Positions 26,683 through 35,834 of a stretch of 48,812 nt of DNA are shown here, piece after piece. Within the stretch, counting starts at the first letter, position 1, and each line of letters starts with the position of its first letter. Source of the stretch: Flavobacteriales bacterium (GTDB lineage: Bacteria > Bacteroidota > Bacteroidia > Flavobacteriales_G > Salibacteraceae); contig JAGQYO010000025.1 in NCBI GenBank assembly GCA_020435995.1, positions 1-48,812 of the forward strand. The letters are read 5' to 3'. The position numbers were made by a program, and so were the translations under genes. The notes below the pieces were generated by a model. That model made no database searches, was not told the origin of the DNA, and saw only the letters and a list, made by a program, of their open reading frames with translations.

Positions 26683-28947
26683 ATGGTTTTCGACTTAGAG
26701 ATGATAAAAAAGGTGTATGAGCGGTTCCCAGAAAGGATAGCTGCAGCAAGAAAATTGGTTAACAAACCGCTTACACTTTCCGAAAAAATTCTTTACACCC
26801 ACTTGTGGGATGGGCTTTCTGATAAACCTTTCACAAGAGGGAAGGATTATGTAGACTTTGCACCAGATCGCGTTGCGATGCAAGATGCTACAGCTCAAAT
26901 GGCACTGTTGCAGTTTATGCAAGCAGGAAAAGATAAAGTCGCTGTACCGTCTACGGCCCATGCCGACCACCTTATTCAAGCCAAGTTAGGCGCCGATAAA
27001 GACCTTCAAGATGGGATTAATAAAAACAACGAAGTCTTCAATTTTTTGAGTTCTGTTTGCAGTAAATACGGAATCGGTTTTTGGAAACCGGGAGCTGGTA
27101 TCATCCATCAAGTGGTTTTGGAAAACTATGCTTTTCCAGGGGGGATGATGATTGGCACTGACAGCCATACTGTAAACGCAGGCGGACTTGGTATGGTAGC
27201 AATTGGAGTTGGTGGTGCCGATGCAGTAGACGTAATGGCAGGCATGGCTTGGGAGCTTAAATTCCCAAAACTTATCGGGATAAAATTAACTGGTAAGCTA
27301 AACGGCTGGACTTCTCCAAAAGATGTGATTTTGAAAGTAGCTGGTATTCTCACAGTAAAAGGTGGAACAGGTGCCATCGTTGAGTATTTTGGCGAAGGCG
27401 CTACTTCTATGTCTTGCACCGGAAAAGGTACCATATCGAATATGGGTGCAGAAATCGGAGCCACTACTTCCACATTTGGTTACGACGATTCGATGAGAAG
27501 ATATTTGGCCGCCACTGGTCGCCAGGAAGTTGTGGATGCGGCAGATAAAATCGCCGAACACTTAACGGGAGACCCAGAAGTGTATGCGCAACCTGAGAAA
27601 TACTTTGATCAAGTAATTGAAATAGACTTATCGACGCTTTCGCCACATTTAAATGGACCTTTTACACCAGATTTGGCTACACCCGTTGCGGAAATGAAAG
27701 AAAAGGCTGCCAAAAACAATTGGCCCATTGATATCGAATGGGCTCTAATTGGTTCTTGTACCAATTCTAGCTACGAAGATTTAACGAGGGCAGCTTCTAT
27801 TGTTGAAGACGCGTTTAGCAAAGGCGTAAAACCTAAGGCCATTTTAGGCATTAATCCAGGGTCGGAGCAGGTAAGATACACAGCTGAGCGAGATGGCCTC
27901 ATAGACACATTCAAAAAGTTTGAATCTGCTCGAATATTCACCAACGCTTGTGGGCCTTGCATTGGCCAATGGGCACGAGAGGGATCTGAAAAACAAGAGA
28001 AAAATTCGATAGTTCATTCCTTTAATAGGAATTTCGCAAAAAGGGCAGATGGAAACCCAAATACGCATGCGTTTGTAGCTTCTCCTGAAATGGTTGCGGC
28101 CATTGCTATCAGTGGCAAATTAGACTTTAATCCCATTACGGATTCGCTGATGAATACCAAGGGTGAAAGGGTGAAATTAAATGAGCCTAGCGGAATTGAA
28201 CTTCCTGCTCGTGGGTTTGCGGTTGAAGATAATGGTTACCAAGCACCTGCAAAAGATGGTAAAAGTTTAGAAGTTGTAGTTAAACCCGATTCTGAACGCC
28301 TTCAATTACTAGAACCCTTTAAACCTTGGGATGGCAAAAACATTACAGGTGCCAAGTTGCTCATTAAAGCATTTGGAAAATGTACCACCGACCATATCTC
28401 AATGGCTGGCCCTTGGCTGAGATACCGAGGTCACTTAGACAATATTTCAAACAATTGTTTGATTGGGGCTATCAACGCCTTTAATCAAAAATCGAACTCT
28501 GTTAAAAACCAATTAACAGGAGAATATGGTGAAGTTCCTGCTACCCAAAGAGCATACAAAGCTGCGGGAATCCCTACCATAGTTGTTGGAGACACCAATT
28601 ATGGCGAAGGCTCCTCAAGAGAGCATGCCGCCATGGAGCCACGTCACTTGGGAGTTTGTGCAGTTTTGGTTAAATCATTTGCTCGAATTCACGAAACAAA
28701 CCTTAAAAAGCAAGGTATGTTGGGCTTAACTTTCTCCAAAGAAAGTGATTACGATTTGATTCAAGAAGATGATGTATTCAACTTTTTAGATTTGAATCAA
28801 TTTGCACCAGGCAAACAGCTGTCTTTGGAAATCGTTCATTCTAATGGCCAGAAGGATGTGATAAAAGTGAATCACACTTATAATGACCAACAAATTGAAT
28901 GGTTCAAAGCAGGTTCTGCCCTCAATTTGATAAATCGTCAACAATAA
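26683..28947 (+). CDS. Aconitate hydratase, mitochondrial-type
   Basis: 754 residues. It isomerises citrate to isocitrate in the TCA cycle. The three cluster ligands are C359 ([11 protein letters not shown]), C423 and C426 ([11 protein letters not shown]), at nearly the same positions as in mitochondrial ACO2, which this protein resembles more than AcnA/IRP1 or AcnB. Other conserved blocks are [26 protein letters not shown] and, in the swivel domain, [19 protein letters not shown]. It is followed by a terminator 3 bp after the stop, so it is monocistronic. The start of the frame is supported by the AT-rich leader; only a weak TAACTTCG box was seen. Confidence 0.97.
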   Translation: MVFDLEMIKKVYERFPERIAAARKLVNKPLTLSEKILYTHLWDGLSDKPFTRGKDYVDFAPDRVAMQDATAQMALLQFMQAGKDKVAVPSTAHADHLIQAKLGADKDLQDGINKNNEVFNFLSSVCSKYGIGFWKPGAGIIHQVVLENYAFPGGMMIGTDSHTVNAGGLGMVAIGVGGADAVDVMAGMAWELKFPKLIGIKLTGKLNGWTSPKDVILKVAGILTVKGGTGAIVEYFGEGATSMSCTGKGTISNMGAEIGATTSTFGYDDSMRRYLAATGRQEVVDAADKIAEHLTGDPEVYAQPEKYFDQVIEIDLSTLSPHLNGPFTPDLATPVAEMKEKAAKNNWPIDIEWALIGSCTNSSYEDLTRAASIVEDAFSKGVKPKAILGINPGSEQVRYTAERDGLIDTFKKFESARIFTNACGPCIGQWAREGSEKQEKNSIVHSFNRNFAKRADGNPNTHAFVASPEMVAAIAISGKLDFNPITDSLMNTKGERVKLNEPSGIELPARGFAVEDNGYQAPAKDGKSLEVVVKPDSERLQLLEPFKPWDGKNITGAKLLIKAFGKCTTDHISMAGPWLRYRGHLDNISNNCLIGAINAFNQKSNSVKNQLTGEYGEVPATQRAYKAAGIPTIVVGDTNYGEGSSREHAAMEPRHLGVCAVLVKSFARIHETNLKKQGMLGLTFSKESDYDLIQEDDVFNFLDLNQFAPGKQLSLEIVHSNGQKDVIKVNHTYNDQQIEWFKAGSALNLINRQQ

Positions 28948-28950
28948 TTT

Positions 28951-28979
28951 AAAAGCCCATTTTTGGGCTTTTTTTTTGT
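28951..28979 (+). terminator. Intrinsic terminator of the aconitase gene
   Basis: AAAAGCCCA / TGGGCTTTT perfect stem with a 4-base T loop and a T-run of nine or more. It begins 3 bp after the stop codon. Confidence 0.93.
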
Positions 28980-29015
28980 CCTACACAGCATAGAATCTAA
29001 GGCTCTGTTAATGGT

Positions 29016-29023
29016 TATATTTG
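29016..29023 (+). promoter_or_regulatory. Candidate -7 box for the unknown gene and lipA
   Basis: TATATTTG, exact TAnnTTTG, 13 bp before ATG 29037. It argues against the in-frame TTG at 29028 as a start. No -33 match. Confidence 0.42.
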
Positions 29024-29036
29024 CGGGTTGCGAATT

Positions 29037-29804
29037 ATGCTAAAAAGCTCGGTCATATTGTTCCTAATTTGTTTAACCGCTGGTCCTGCCCAATTGGTGG
29101 GTCAGGACTCTACATCTGTTTCCTCCGGAACCGCATCAACTGGCAAAAACATATATCGCAAAGCTTGGCACGCAGGTTTTCTTATTCATACCAGGGGAAT
29201 TGGCGGACACTATAGAGGTGAGGTTTTTAAAGGGTCAAGAATTAAAAATTTCTATGCCATTGAAGCTTATAATATAAAACACATCAAGGAACAGAAGTCT
29301 TTTAACCCTTCTGGAGACCAAAGCAACAGTTTTATATATGGAAAAATGAACCAAGTTTATGTCTTCAAAGGCGGCATAGGAAGACAGAGTATTATGTTCG
29401 AAAAACTTGTGCTCCGGGGAGTTCAGATTAGTAGTGTGGTAGGGGCCAATTTACTTTTTGCATTGGTAAAACCTGTTTACGTTAATGTATATAGATTTGA
29501 AGATGAAAGACAAGTAGAAAGCACTGAGCGCTACAATCCTTACGAACACTCTTACGGACAGATTATAGGGAGAGGTCCTTTTTTAAAAGGATTTGGAGAA
29601 GCACAAATTATCCCAGGTTTTGGTTTGAAGACCGCCATGAATTTTGAATTTGCACCTACCGACGAAAAAATTAAAGCAATAGAAGTTGGAGCTAACATAG
29701 ATGGGTTTATGAAACCCCTTCCCTTAATGGCCTTCAATACCCAATACAGCGTCCAACTTACTTTATATGTGAATTTCCAATTCGGAAAAAAGAGTTTTTT
29801 ATAA
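29037..29804 (+). CDS. Exported protein of unknown function upstream of lipA
   Basis: 255 residues from ATG 29037 (a TTG lies 9 bp earlier but overlaps the -7 box region). Signal peptide about 1-22 ending near LVGQ. The mature part has many short beta-type segments ([43 protein letters not shown]) and ends near an aromatic-rich strand, which suggests a small outer-membrane barrel. I do not recognise a named family. lipA starts 2 bp after its stop codon, so they share a message; that link may be only positional. Confidence 0.65.
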   Translation: MLKSSVILFLICLTAGPAQLVGQDSTSVSSGTASTGKNIYRKAWHAGFLIHTRGIGGHYRGEVFKGSRIKNFYAIEAYNIKHIKEQKSFNPSGDQSNSFIYGKMNQVYVFKGGIGRQSIMFEKLVLRGVQISSVVGANLLFALVKPVYVNVYRFEDERQVESTERYNPYEHSYGQIIGRGPFLKGFGEAQIIPGFGLKTAMNFEFAPTDEKIKAIEVGANIDGFMKPLPLMAFNTQYSVQLTLYVNFQFGKKSFL

Positions 29805-29806
29805 TT

Positions 29807-30673
29807 ATGGAAGATCAGATTGAAAAACCCCTTGCGAAACGAAAGCCAGATTGGCTAAGAGTAAAACTCCCAACTGGCGAAAACTTTAAAGCGGTTAGGA
29901 ATATTGTTTCTGAGCATAAATTAAATACCATTTGTGTGAGCGGAAATTGCCCCAATATGGGCGAATGTTGGGGTGCAGGTACAGCTACGTTTATGATTTT
30001 GGGCAATATATGCACCCGAAGTTGTGGTTTCTGCAATGTATCAACAGGCAAACCCCTCCCAGCTGATTTATTGGAACCGGGCCGTGTGGCAAAATCAGTT
30101 AAGCTCATGAAGGTGAAACACGCGGTAGTCACCTCAGTAGACCGAGATGACTTGGCCGACGGTGGTTCCGTTATCTGGAAGGAAACTGTTGAAGCCGTGC
30201 GGAAAGCTAGTCCCACTACAACATTAGAAACGCTTATTCCAGATTTTGGAGGAAAATGGGAAAACCTACAGCGAATTATTGATGTGGCACCCGAAATTGT
30301 TTCCCATAACCTTGAAACAGTAAGACGACTCACAAAGGAAGTAAGAATACAAGCAAAATATGACCGAAGTTTGGAGGTATTGAGGAGGCTAAAACAAGGA
30401 GGTATGAGGACCAAATCTGGGGTTATGCTGGGCTTGGGTGAAACCGAAGAAGAAATTTATGAAACCATGGATGATTTGAGGGCAGTAAATGTCGATATCA
30501 TTACACTTGGGCAATATCTTCAACCCACCAAAAATCATCTTCCAGTTGAAGAATTTGTTACACCTGAAAGATTCGCTCTTTACAAGAAAATCGGCCTAGA
30601 AAAAGGATTTCGCTATGTAGAAAGCGGGCCTTTGGTACGCTCAAGTTATCATGCTGAAAAACATCTTTTTTAG
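29807..30673 (+). CDS. lipA: Lipoyl synthase
   Basis: 288 residues, radical SAM enzyme. The auxiliary cluster ligands are C43, C48, C54 (C-x4-C-x5-C in [12 protein letters not shown]) and the SAM-cluster ligands C69, C73, C76 (C-x3-C-x2-C in CTRSCGFC). The C-terminus [11 protein letters not shown] carries the conserved RSSY serine. It inserts two sulfurs into octanoyl groups on 2-oxoacid dehydrogenases and the glycine cleavage H protein; lipB is not here. Co-transcribed with the preceding exported protein. About 115 bp with a small inverted repeat follow. Confidence 0.97.
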   Translation: MEDQIEKPLAKRKPDWLRVKLPTGENFKAVRNIVSEHKLNTICVSGNCPNMGECWGAGTATFMILGNICTRSCGFCNVSTGKPLPADLLEPGRVAKSVKLMKVKHAVVTSVDRDDLADGGSVIWKETVEAVRKASPTTTLETLIPDFGGKWENLQRIIDVAPEIVSHNLETVRRLTKEVRIQAKYDRSLEVLRRLKQGGMRTKSGVMLGLGETEEEIYETMDDLRAVNVDIITLGQYLQPTKNHLPVEEFVTPERFALYKKIGLEKGFRYVESGPLVRSSYHAEKHLF

Positions 30674-30695
30674 GTTGAAATTGAACCAAAATGAC

Positions 30696-30725
30696 CACTT
30701 ATTGATTAAAACCGTCCGATAAGTG
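30696..30725. promoter_or_regulatory. Inverted repeat between lipA and the BNR protein gene
   Basis: CACTTAT / ATAAGTG, perfect 7-bp arms with a 16-base spacer. It lies 22 bp after lipA and 62 bp before the next ATG. There is no T-run after it, so an operator or weak hairpin is more likely than a terminator. Confidence 0.3.
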
Positions 30726-30787
30726 AATCAAATTTTATCTTATAGTGAAAATACTTTAAATTGCAGGCCGAAATAGAGCTTCGAATA

Positions 30788-33700
30788 ATGCGAAAGAATA
30801 TGAAAATAAAATTACTAGTTGGAGCTGCGGCTTTTGGCCTTACAGCTTGGTTTGTTACCACATATCATAATGATTCTCAAGACTTTTACATTTCTAACTA
30901 TTCTCCCCGAGTAGATAAATCGGCAGAGGAAGCAAAAGGTATGTTCGAGTATTTGCAGAGTGTAAGAGGAACTGTAAATGGGTTTACTTCCGCTGATATT
31001 GAACAATCCATCAGAAAAGCTAACGAATTGCAATCCTCTCGCGCAGGCTTGGGCTTAGAATTTACCCCTATGGGTCCCATGAATGTTGGAGGAAGAACAA
31101 GAGCAATTGTAGTGGACAACGCAAATCCTAAGAGGCTCTACGCTGCATCGGTTAGCGGTGGCATTTTCTTGTCACTCAACGGTGGAAATTCTTGGTCAAC
31201 TTCTTTTGACCAAAAATTAGCTGATGGCACATATTACCCCTGGAAGCAGATAAGTTGTATGGCACAAAGTTCAGACGGAACACTTTTCGCCGGTACTGGT
31301 TGTGCATTTGAAAGCGGCGAAACGGGAGGCATGGGTATTGGAATATATGTTTCAAAAGACCGAGGACTAACTTGGACCATACCTGAATCAAGCAAACGCG
31401 TGATTGAACCAACGGTACCAGCCATAAATAATGAGTTTGGCAGAATAAATGATCTAGCTGCACACCCTACCAATGCAGGCATCATTGCCGCAGCAACCAA
31501 CAAAGGTTTGCGATTGACAAACGATGGTGGAATTACTTGGGTTGACAATTTAATATGTAATACTGGCGGCGATGCATTAAAATCAGAAGCGCACACGGTT
31601 GACTTTTCTAAAGATGGAGATATCTTGTATGTAGGATTTTCCAACGGTACTTTTTATAAAGGAAGTTCTTACACACTTGATTGTGGTTTTGCTCGAATGG
31701 ACTCTTTGAACGGAGTTGGCGGCAGAAACGTATTGTCTACCTCACCAACAAATAATTTAGTGTGCTATGCCGCTATGGCAAGCTCTAATGGCGGAGATAT
31801 AGTGGATATAAAAACTACCAAAGATGGTGGCCTGACATGGTCCTCCTTTGATCCGCCAATACCAAGTGGCGTGTCATACTACGACATTTTTGGAAAAAGC
31901 CGAAACAAAGATACTGGTTCTGGACAAGCGTATTATGACTTTGTTCTCACAGCTACTACTGACCCTGATGATGCTAGCAAAGACCGTCTTTTTGTTGGTG
32001 GCGTGCAAATGTGGAGATTTGATGGCAACTGGACCCTTGCTTCTTTCGGTGGAAGCAGCGGAGCAGGGCAAAACCCCTATTCACTTCACGTAGATCATCA
32101 CGTAGTAGTTGAAGATAAGGCAAATCCTGGTATAGTTTATTTTGGAAATGATGGAGGTGTGTGGAAATCACTTAATGGAGGTGAAACCTTTTATGACATC
32201 AACAAGGGTTATAACACCGCACAGTTTTATGATATAGCTATTGCCAAGGAGGATTATGTGATTGGAGGTACTCAGGATAATGGGAATCTTTTTATAACAT
32301 CGTTTAGACCTGGAAATCCAGATTTCGGAACAGGGGTAATTAATACCGGCATCACCAATGGAGATGGCTTTGATGCGGTAATCAGCAATATTACTGATGT
32401 TAAATATACCAGTGCACAAAATGGTAACTTAGGAAGAAGTAGAATTTCATCGACAACTGGATCTGGAGCCTGTACACCTTATTGCGATCGTTCGAGTTTT
32501 AGAACCAGATTGGCTTTTTGGGAAAACGAAAATGATATTTTAAGCCAAGACTCAGTGTTGTTTGTGGTAGACACCACCGCACAAGAAATTGGTTTGGGAA
32601 CTGGATTAAGGTCAACATTTGAGGACACCATTGTACATCCTCAGTCTGCTGCTAAAATAATTGCAGGATCAATTAGAATAGGTACAGTACAAGATCAGTT
32701 AGTTTATAATGGAAATGGTGGTTTTACTGGAAATGGCTCAGGAACTTACGATGAAGCTACTGGAGTCTTTAAAGTAGTTTTCAATACTCCTCCTCCTTTG
32801 AATGCTAGAATTAACGCATATTACACAGCAAACTATGAGGCAGGTTCAGTCATAACAGTGGGCAGTAAAACTGATAAAATGCCTATAAAACATGCACTTA
32901 GAACCAATTTGAGCCCAGGTGATGTATTGTTGGTTCAAGATCCTATTCAATCAATTATTGCCATGCAAACGGATTACAATTGTCCGTATGATACAACTGC
33001 GGGCGTTGGTATTAAAAACAAGTGTACCGACCCAGGTGAAGTGCCTGATCGAGGAACTGGAATTATAATGTCTAGAAGAGCCATAGTATTCGGAGAGGCG
33101 CCGGTGTGGTTTAGATTTCCTACTGGTTTTGTGAATACCATGACCTTTTCTAAAGATGGAAACACACTTTATTATGCAGAAGGTGGTACAATAAAAAGAA
33201 TAAAGGGAATGTCGGGAGTTTATAACCAAACTCAAGCAACAAGGTTGTTAGCAAGTGGTGGAAGCCGAGTAGTCTGGAATGGCATTAGTGCTACTTGTAC
33301 TCGAATAGTTCCGAATCCACTTAATCCAGATGAATTGCTCGTTACTTATGGAAATTGGGGAAACAAACAAACTGTTTGGCTATTGACATACAACCCAGGC
33401 AACGACACATGGACCCCAGTAGATAAAACAGGAAACATGAAGGAAATCGCCATGCCTGTATATGGTGCTATTTTTGAAATTAATGATCCTAAAAAAGCGA
33501 TTCTCGCAACAGATCTAGGTGTTTTCTCTACATCTGATATAACGGCTACTGAGGTACAATGGGCAAAAGAAGAGCTTGGTAATTTCCTTGTTTTTGATAT
33601 TGTTCAGCAAGAATTTAATCATTCAAAAGCAGCCAATCATGAAATGATTTACCTTGGAACTTATGGACGTGGTATTTACAAATCAGGAACTTTTGTTGGG

Positions 33701-33997
33701 CAAAGGGAATATCCTGAATTTGCAGATAAAGAAACGTGGAAAACTTCACTAAAGGTTTATCCAAATCCAGTGTCAGATAGAGTTCAGGTGGAATACACCA
33801 TTTCTAACCCCGAGAAAGTTTACTTCGATATAATCGATATGAGAGGTAATATAGTTCGATCTCTAAGACCGAGTGGAACTGGAATAGGTGAAAATACCAC
33901 CAGCATTAATGTTGGCGATTTACCTATGGGAACCTACTTCCTTACGCTTCATTCTGGAAATGAAAGTAAAGTAGCTAAAATCGTAAAAATTAGATAG
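30788..33997 (+). CDS. T9SS-exported protein with BNR/VPS10-like repeats
   Basis: 1069 residues from ATG 30788 (the frame goes back 9 codons to a TTG; a second ATG at 30800 is also possible). N-terminal hydrophobic segment KLLVGAAAFGLTAWFVTTY acts as a signal. BNR/Asp-box blocks recur: SLNGGNSWS, SKDRGLTWT, TNDGGITWV, TKDGGLTWS and SLNGGETFY, giving a sortilin-like propeller. The last 80 residues (LKVYPNPVSDRVQVEY to SKVAKIVKIR) are a type A T9SS sorting domain, so it should be exported by the type IX system and released or attached at the cell surface. Glycoside or adhesion roles are both possible; no catalytic residues were identified. Confidence 0.88.
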   Translation: MRKNMKIKLLVGAAAFGLTAWFVTTYHNDSQDFYISNYSPRVDKSAEEAKGMFEYLQSVRGTVNGFTSADIEQSIRKANELQSSRAGLGLEFTPMGPMNVGGRTRAIVVDNANPKRLYAASVSGGIFLSLNGGNSWSTSFDQKLADGTYYPWKQISCMAQSSDGTLFAGTGCAFESGETGGMGIGIYVSKDRGLTWTIPESSKRVIEPTVPAINNEFGRINDLAAHPTNAGIIAAATNKGLRLTNDGGITWVDNLICNTGGDALKSEAHTVDFSKDGDILYVGFSNGTFYKGSSYTLDCGFARMDSLNGVGGRNVLSTSPTNNLVCYAAMASSNGGDIVDIKTTKDGGLTWSSFDPPIPSGVSYYDIFGKSRNKDTGSGQAYYDFVLTATTDPDDASKDRLFVGGVQMWRFDGNWTLASFGGSSGAGQNPYSLHVDHHVVVEDKANPGIVYFGNDGGVWKSLNGGETFYDINKGYNTAQFYDIAIAKEDYVIGGTQDNGNLFITSFRPGNPDFGTGVINTGITNGDGFDAVISNITDVKYTSAQNGNLGRSRISSTTGSGACTPYCDRSSFRTRLAFWENENDILSQDSVLFVVDTTAQEIGLGTGLRSTFEDTIVHPQSAAKIIAGSIRIGTVQDQLVYNGNGGFTGNGSGTYDEATGVFKVVFNTPPPLNARINAYYTANYEAGSVITVGSKTDKMPIKHALRTNLSPGDVLLVQDPIQSIIAMQTDYNCPYDTTAGVGIKNKCTDPGEVPDRGTGIIMSRRAIVFGEAPVWFRFPTGFVNTMTFSKDGNTLYYAEGGTIKRIKGMSGVYNQTQATRLLASGGSRVVWNGISATCTRIVPNPLNPDELLVTYGNWGNKQTVWLLTYNPGNDTWTPVDKTGNMKEIAMPVYGAIFEINDPKKAILATDLGVFSTSDITATEVQWAKEELGNFLVFDIVQQEFNHSKAANHEMIYLGTYGRGIYKSGTFVGQREYPEFADKETWKTSLKVYPNPVSDRVQVEYTISNPEKVYFDIIDMRGNIVRSLRPSGTGIGENTTSINVGDLPMGTYFLTLHSGNESKVAKIVKIR

Positions 33998-34018
33998 TCT
34001 ATTTAAAATAACTTAATG

Positions 34019-34050
34019 AAAGCCTTGCCGAGTAGTCGGCAGGGCTTTTT
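34019..34050 (+). terminator. Intrinsic terminator of the BNR protein gene
   Basis: 13-bp stem with one G-U pair (AAAGCC-T-TGCCGA / TCGGCA-G-GGCTTT), GTAG loop, followed by T-rich sequence. Confidence 0.92.
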
Positions 34051-34058
34051 TTATACCC

Positions 34059-34066
34059 TACTTTTG
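34059..34066 (+). promoter_or_regulatory. Candidate -7 box of gap
   Basis: TACTTTTG, exact TAnnTTTG, 20 bp before ATG 34086, giving a short leader of about 14 nt. No -33 match because the preceding terminator occupies that place. Confidence 0.42.
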
Positions 34067-34085
34067 ACACCTAAACTATAATTGA

Positions 34086-35081
34086 ATGAGAATAGCCATT
34101 AATGGTTTTGGAAGAATAGGCAGAAACTTTTTAAGAGAGCTCCACCGACGAAATTTGTTAAACACTTCAGTTGAAGTGATAGCAATAAATGACTTAGCCG
34201 ATGCACCTACTTTGGCCCATTTGTTAAAATATGATTCGATTCACGGTAGGTTTCATGGCCAAATTTCCACCCTCAGTGATTCTATACTAATTGATGGGCA
34301 TGCCATCCAAATATGCAACGAAAGAAATCCCGAAAACCTCCCTTGGGGAAAATTGAAGGTAGACTTGGTACTTGAGTCCACGGGGCTATTTAGAAGCGCA
34401 GAAAAAGCTGGAATGCACATTATAGCAGGAGCAAAAAAAGTGGTTCTCTCAGCTCCGCCAAATGACAATAACATCCCCACAGTAGTGGTTGGCATCAACG
34501 ATCATATCATCACCGGAAAAGAACCTATAATATCTAATGCTTCATGCACCACCAATAATGTAGCACCTATTTTCAAAATCCTTCACGAAAACTGGGGAAT
34601 TGAATCTGGTTATGTATCAACGGTACATAGTTATACAAGTGATCAATCATTACACGATGCTCCGCACAAAGATTTGCGACGAGCGCGGGCAGGAGCGCAA
34701 TCTATTATTCCTACCACCACAGGTGCCGCAAAAGCCATTACCCGCATTTTTCCAGAGTTGGACGGTAGAATTGGAGGTTGTGGAATTCGCGTTCCGGTTC
34801 CCAATGGTTCGCTTTCGGACATCAGTTGTGTAGTGTCCAAAGCTTGTACAGCTGAAGAAGTGAATGCCGCGTTTAAAAAAGCCTCCTCAGAAATGCCTAG
34901 TATTCTCAAATACGAAACCGACCCTATTGTTTCCGTCGACATTTTGGGCAGCCCATATTCCTGCACATTCGACTCCTTGTTGACTTCAGTAATTGGTAAA
35001 ATGGTGAAGGTAGTTGGCTGGTACGACAATGAAATTGGATACTCTAATAGACTGATTGATTTGATATTACTCGCTAAGTAA
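34086..35081 (+). CDS. gap: Glyceraldehyde-3-phosphate dehydrogenase, type I
   Basis: 331 residues. INGFGRIGRNF (5-15) is the nucleotide-binding loop; the catalytic C154 lies in SNASCTTN and H181 in VSTVHSYT. The INDLAD stretch and DAPHKDL with Pro favour NAD over NADP, so a glycolytic direction is expected. KITDQ-type C-terminal and WYDNEIGYSNR motifs are intact. The stop codon directly abuts the stop of the convergent lpxH gene; no terminator is possible between them except inside lpxH. Confidence 0.97.
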   Translation: MRIAINGFGRIGRNFLRELHRRNLLNTSVEVIAINDLADAPTLAHLLKYDSIHGRFHGQISTLSDSILIDGHAIQICNERNPENLPWGKLKVDLVLESTGLFRSAEKAGMHIIAGAKKVVLSAPPNDNNIPTVVVGINDHIITGKEPIISNASCTTNNVAPIFKILHENWGIESGYVSTVHSYTSDQSLHDAPHKDLRRARAGAQSIIPTTTGAAKAITRIFPELDGRIGGCGIRVPVPNGSLSDISCVVSKACTAEEVNAAFKKASSEMPSILKYETDPIVSVDILGSPYSCTFDSLLTSVIGKMVKVVGWYDNEIGYSNRLIDLILLAK

Positions 35082-35834
35082 TTAGCCCTTAAACTCAAGC
35101 AAGTTTAATTTCCTCCCATCAAATACACCATAGGTGTTGTAATTAACCCACTCTCCCAGGTTGATGTATCGGGATTTTTCGCCCACCCTCATATCCAAGG
35201 GAAGATGGCGATGCCCAAAAACGAAATAATCATAGTGTTTTTTCTGAAGTGTTTCTTTGCAATAAACAGCTAACCACTCCCCTTCGTCACCCAAAAATTT
35301 TTGATCTTCACCCTTATTTGCCATTCGGCTTCTCCCGCTCCAAAAATCAGCCATACCGATGCCTATATTGGGATGTATCCAACCGAATAGCCATTGGCAA
35401 ATAGGATTGGCAAATACTCTTTTAATGAACTTATATCCGTAATCTCCAGGCCCTAATCCATCTCCGTGTCCCACCAAAAACTTCTTTCCATTCCACTCAA
35501 AGTCGGCGCTATCGCGGTACATTTTAACACCAAGCTCTTCTTCAAAATAATTAAAGGCCCACATATCGTGGTTACCAATAAAATAGTGAACCGGTATTCC
35601 TGAATCGGTGAGCTCGGCGATTTTGCCCTGCAGACGGGCGTATCCCTTTGGTATAGCCCGTTTGTATTCAAACCAAAAATCAAATACGTCGCCTACTAGG
35701 AATATTTCTGCAGCATCTTTCTGAGCCATATTCAACCAGCGAATAATACGCGCCTCTCGTTCTTTGCTCGATCTTTTATCCGGAACTCCTAAATGGAAAT
35801 CAGATGCGAAATATATTTTCTTTCCTTCTTGCAC
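35082..35834 (-). CDS. lpxH: UDP-2,3-diacylglucosamine diphosphatase
   Basis: 250 residues, calcineurin-like metallophosphoesterase of the lipid A pathway (makes lipid X, releasing UMP). Metal ligands are D12 and H14 (SDFHLG), D49 and D52 (GDVFD), N88-H89-D90 (GNHD), H123, and H208/H210 (FGHRH). The start is GTG at 35834, whose G is shared with the TAG stop of the upstream M1 peptidase gene: a strong sign of reinitiation coupling. The gene ends against gap, tail to tail. Confidence 0.93.
   Translation of the reverse strand: MQEGKKIYFASDFHLGVPDKRSSKEREARIIRWLNMAQKDAAEIFLVGDVFDFWFEYKRAIPKGYARLQGKIAELTDSGIPVHYFIGNHDMWAFNYFEEELGVKMYRDSADFEWNGKKFLVGHGDGLGPGDYGYKFIKRVFANPICQWLFGWIHPNIGIGMADFWSGRSRMANKGEDQKFLGDEGEWLAVYCKETLQKKHYDYFVFGHRHLPLDMRVGEKSRYINLGEWVNYNTYGVFDGRKLNLLEFKG

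Noticed and set aside
29815-30414. A 199-codon open frame on the minus strand inside lipA
   Set aside because: It is wholly antisense to a clearly recognised gene with intact motifs; no signal, domain or start context.
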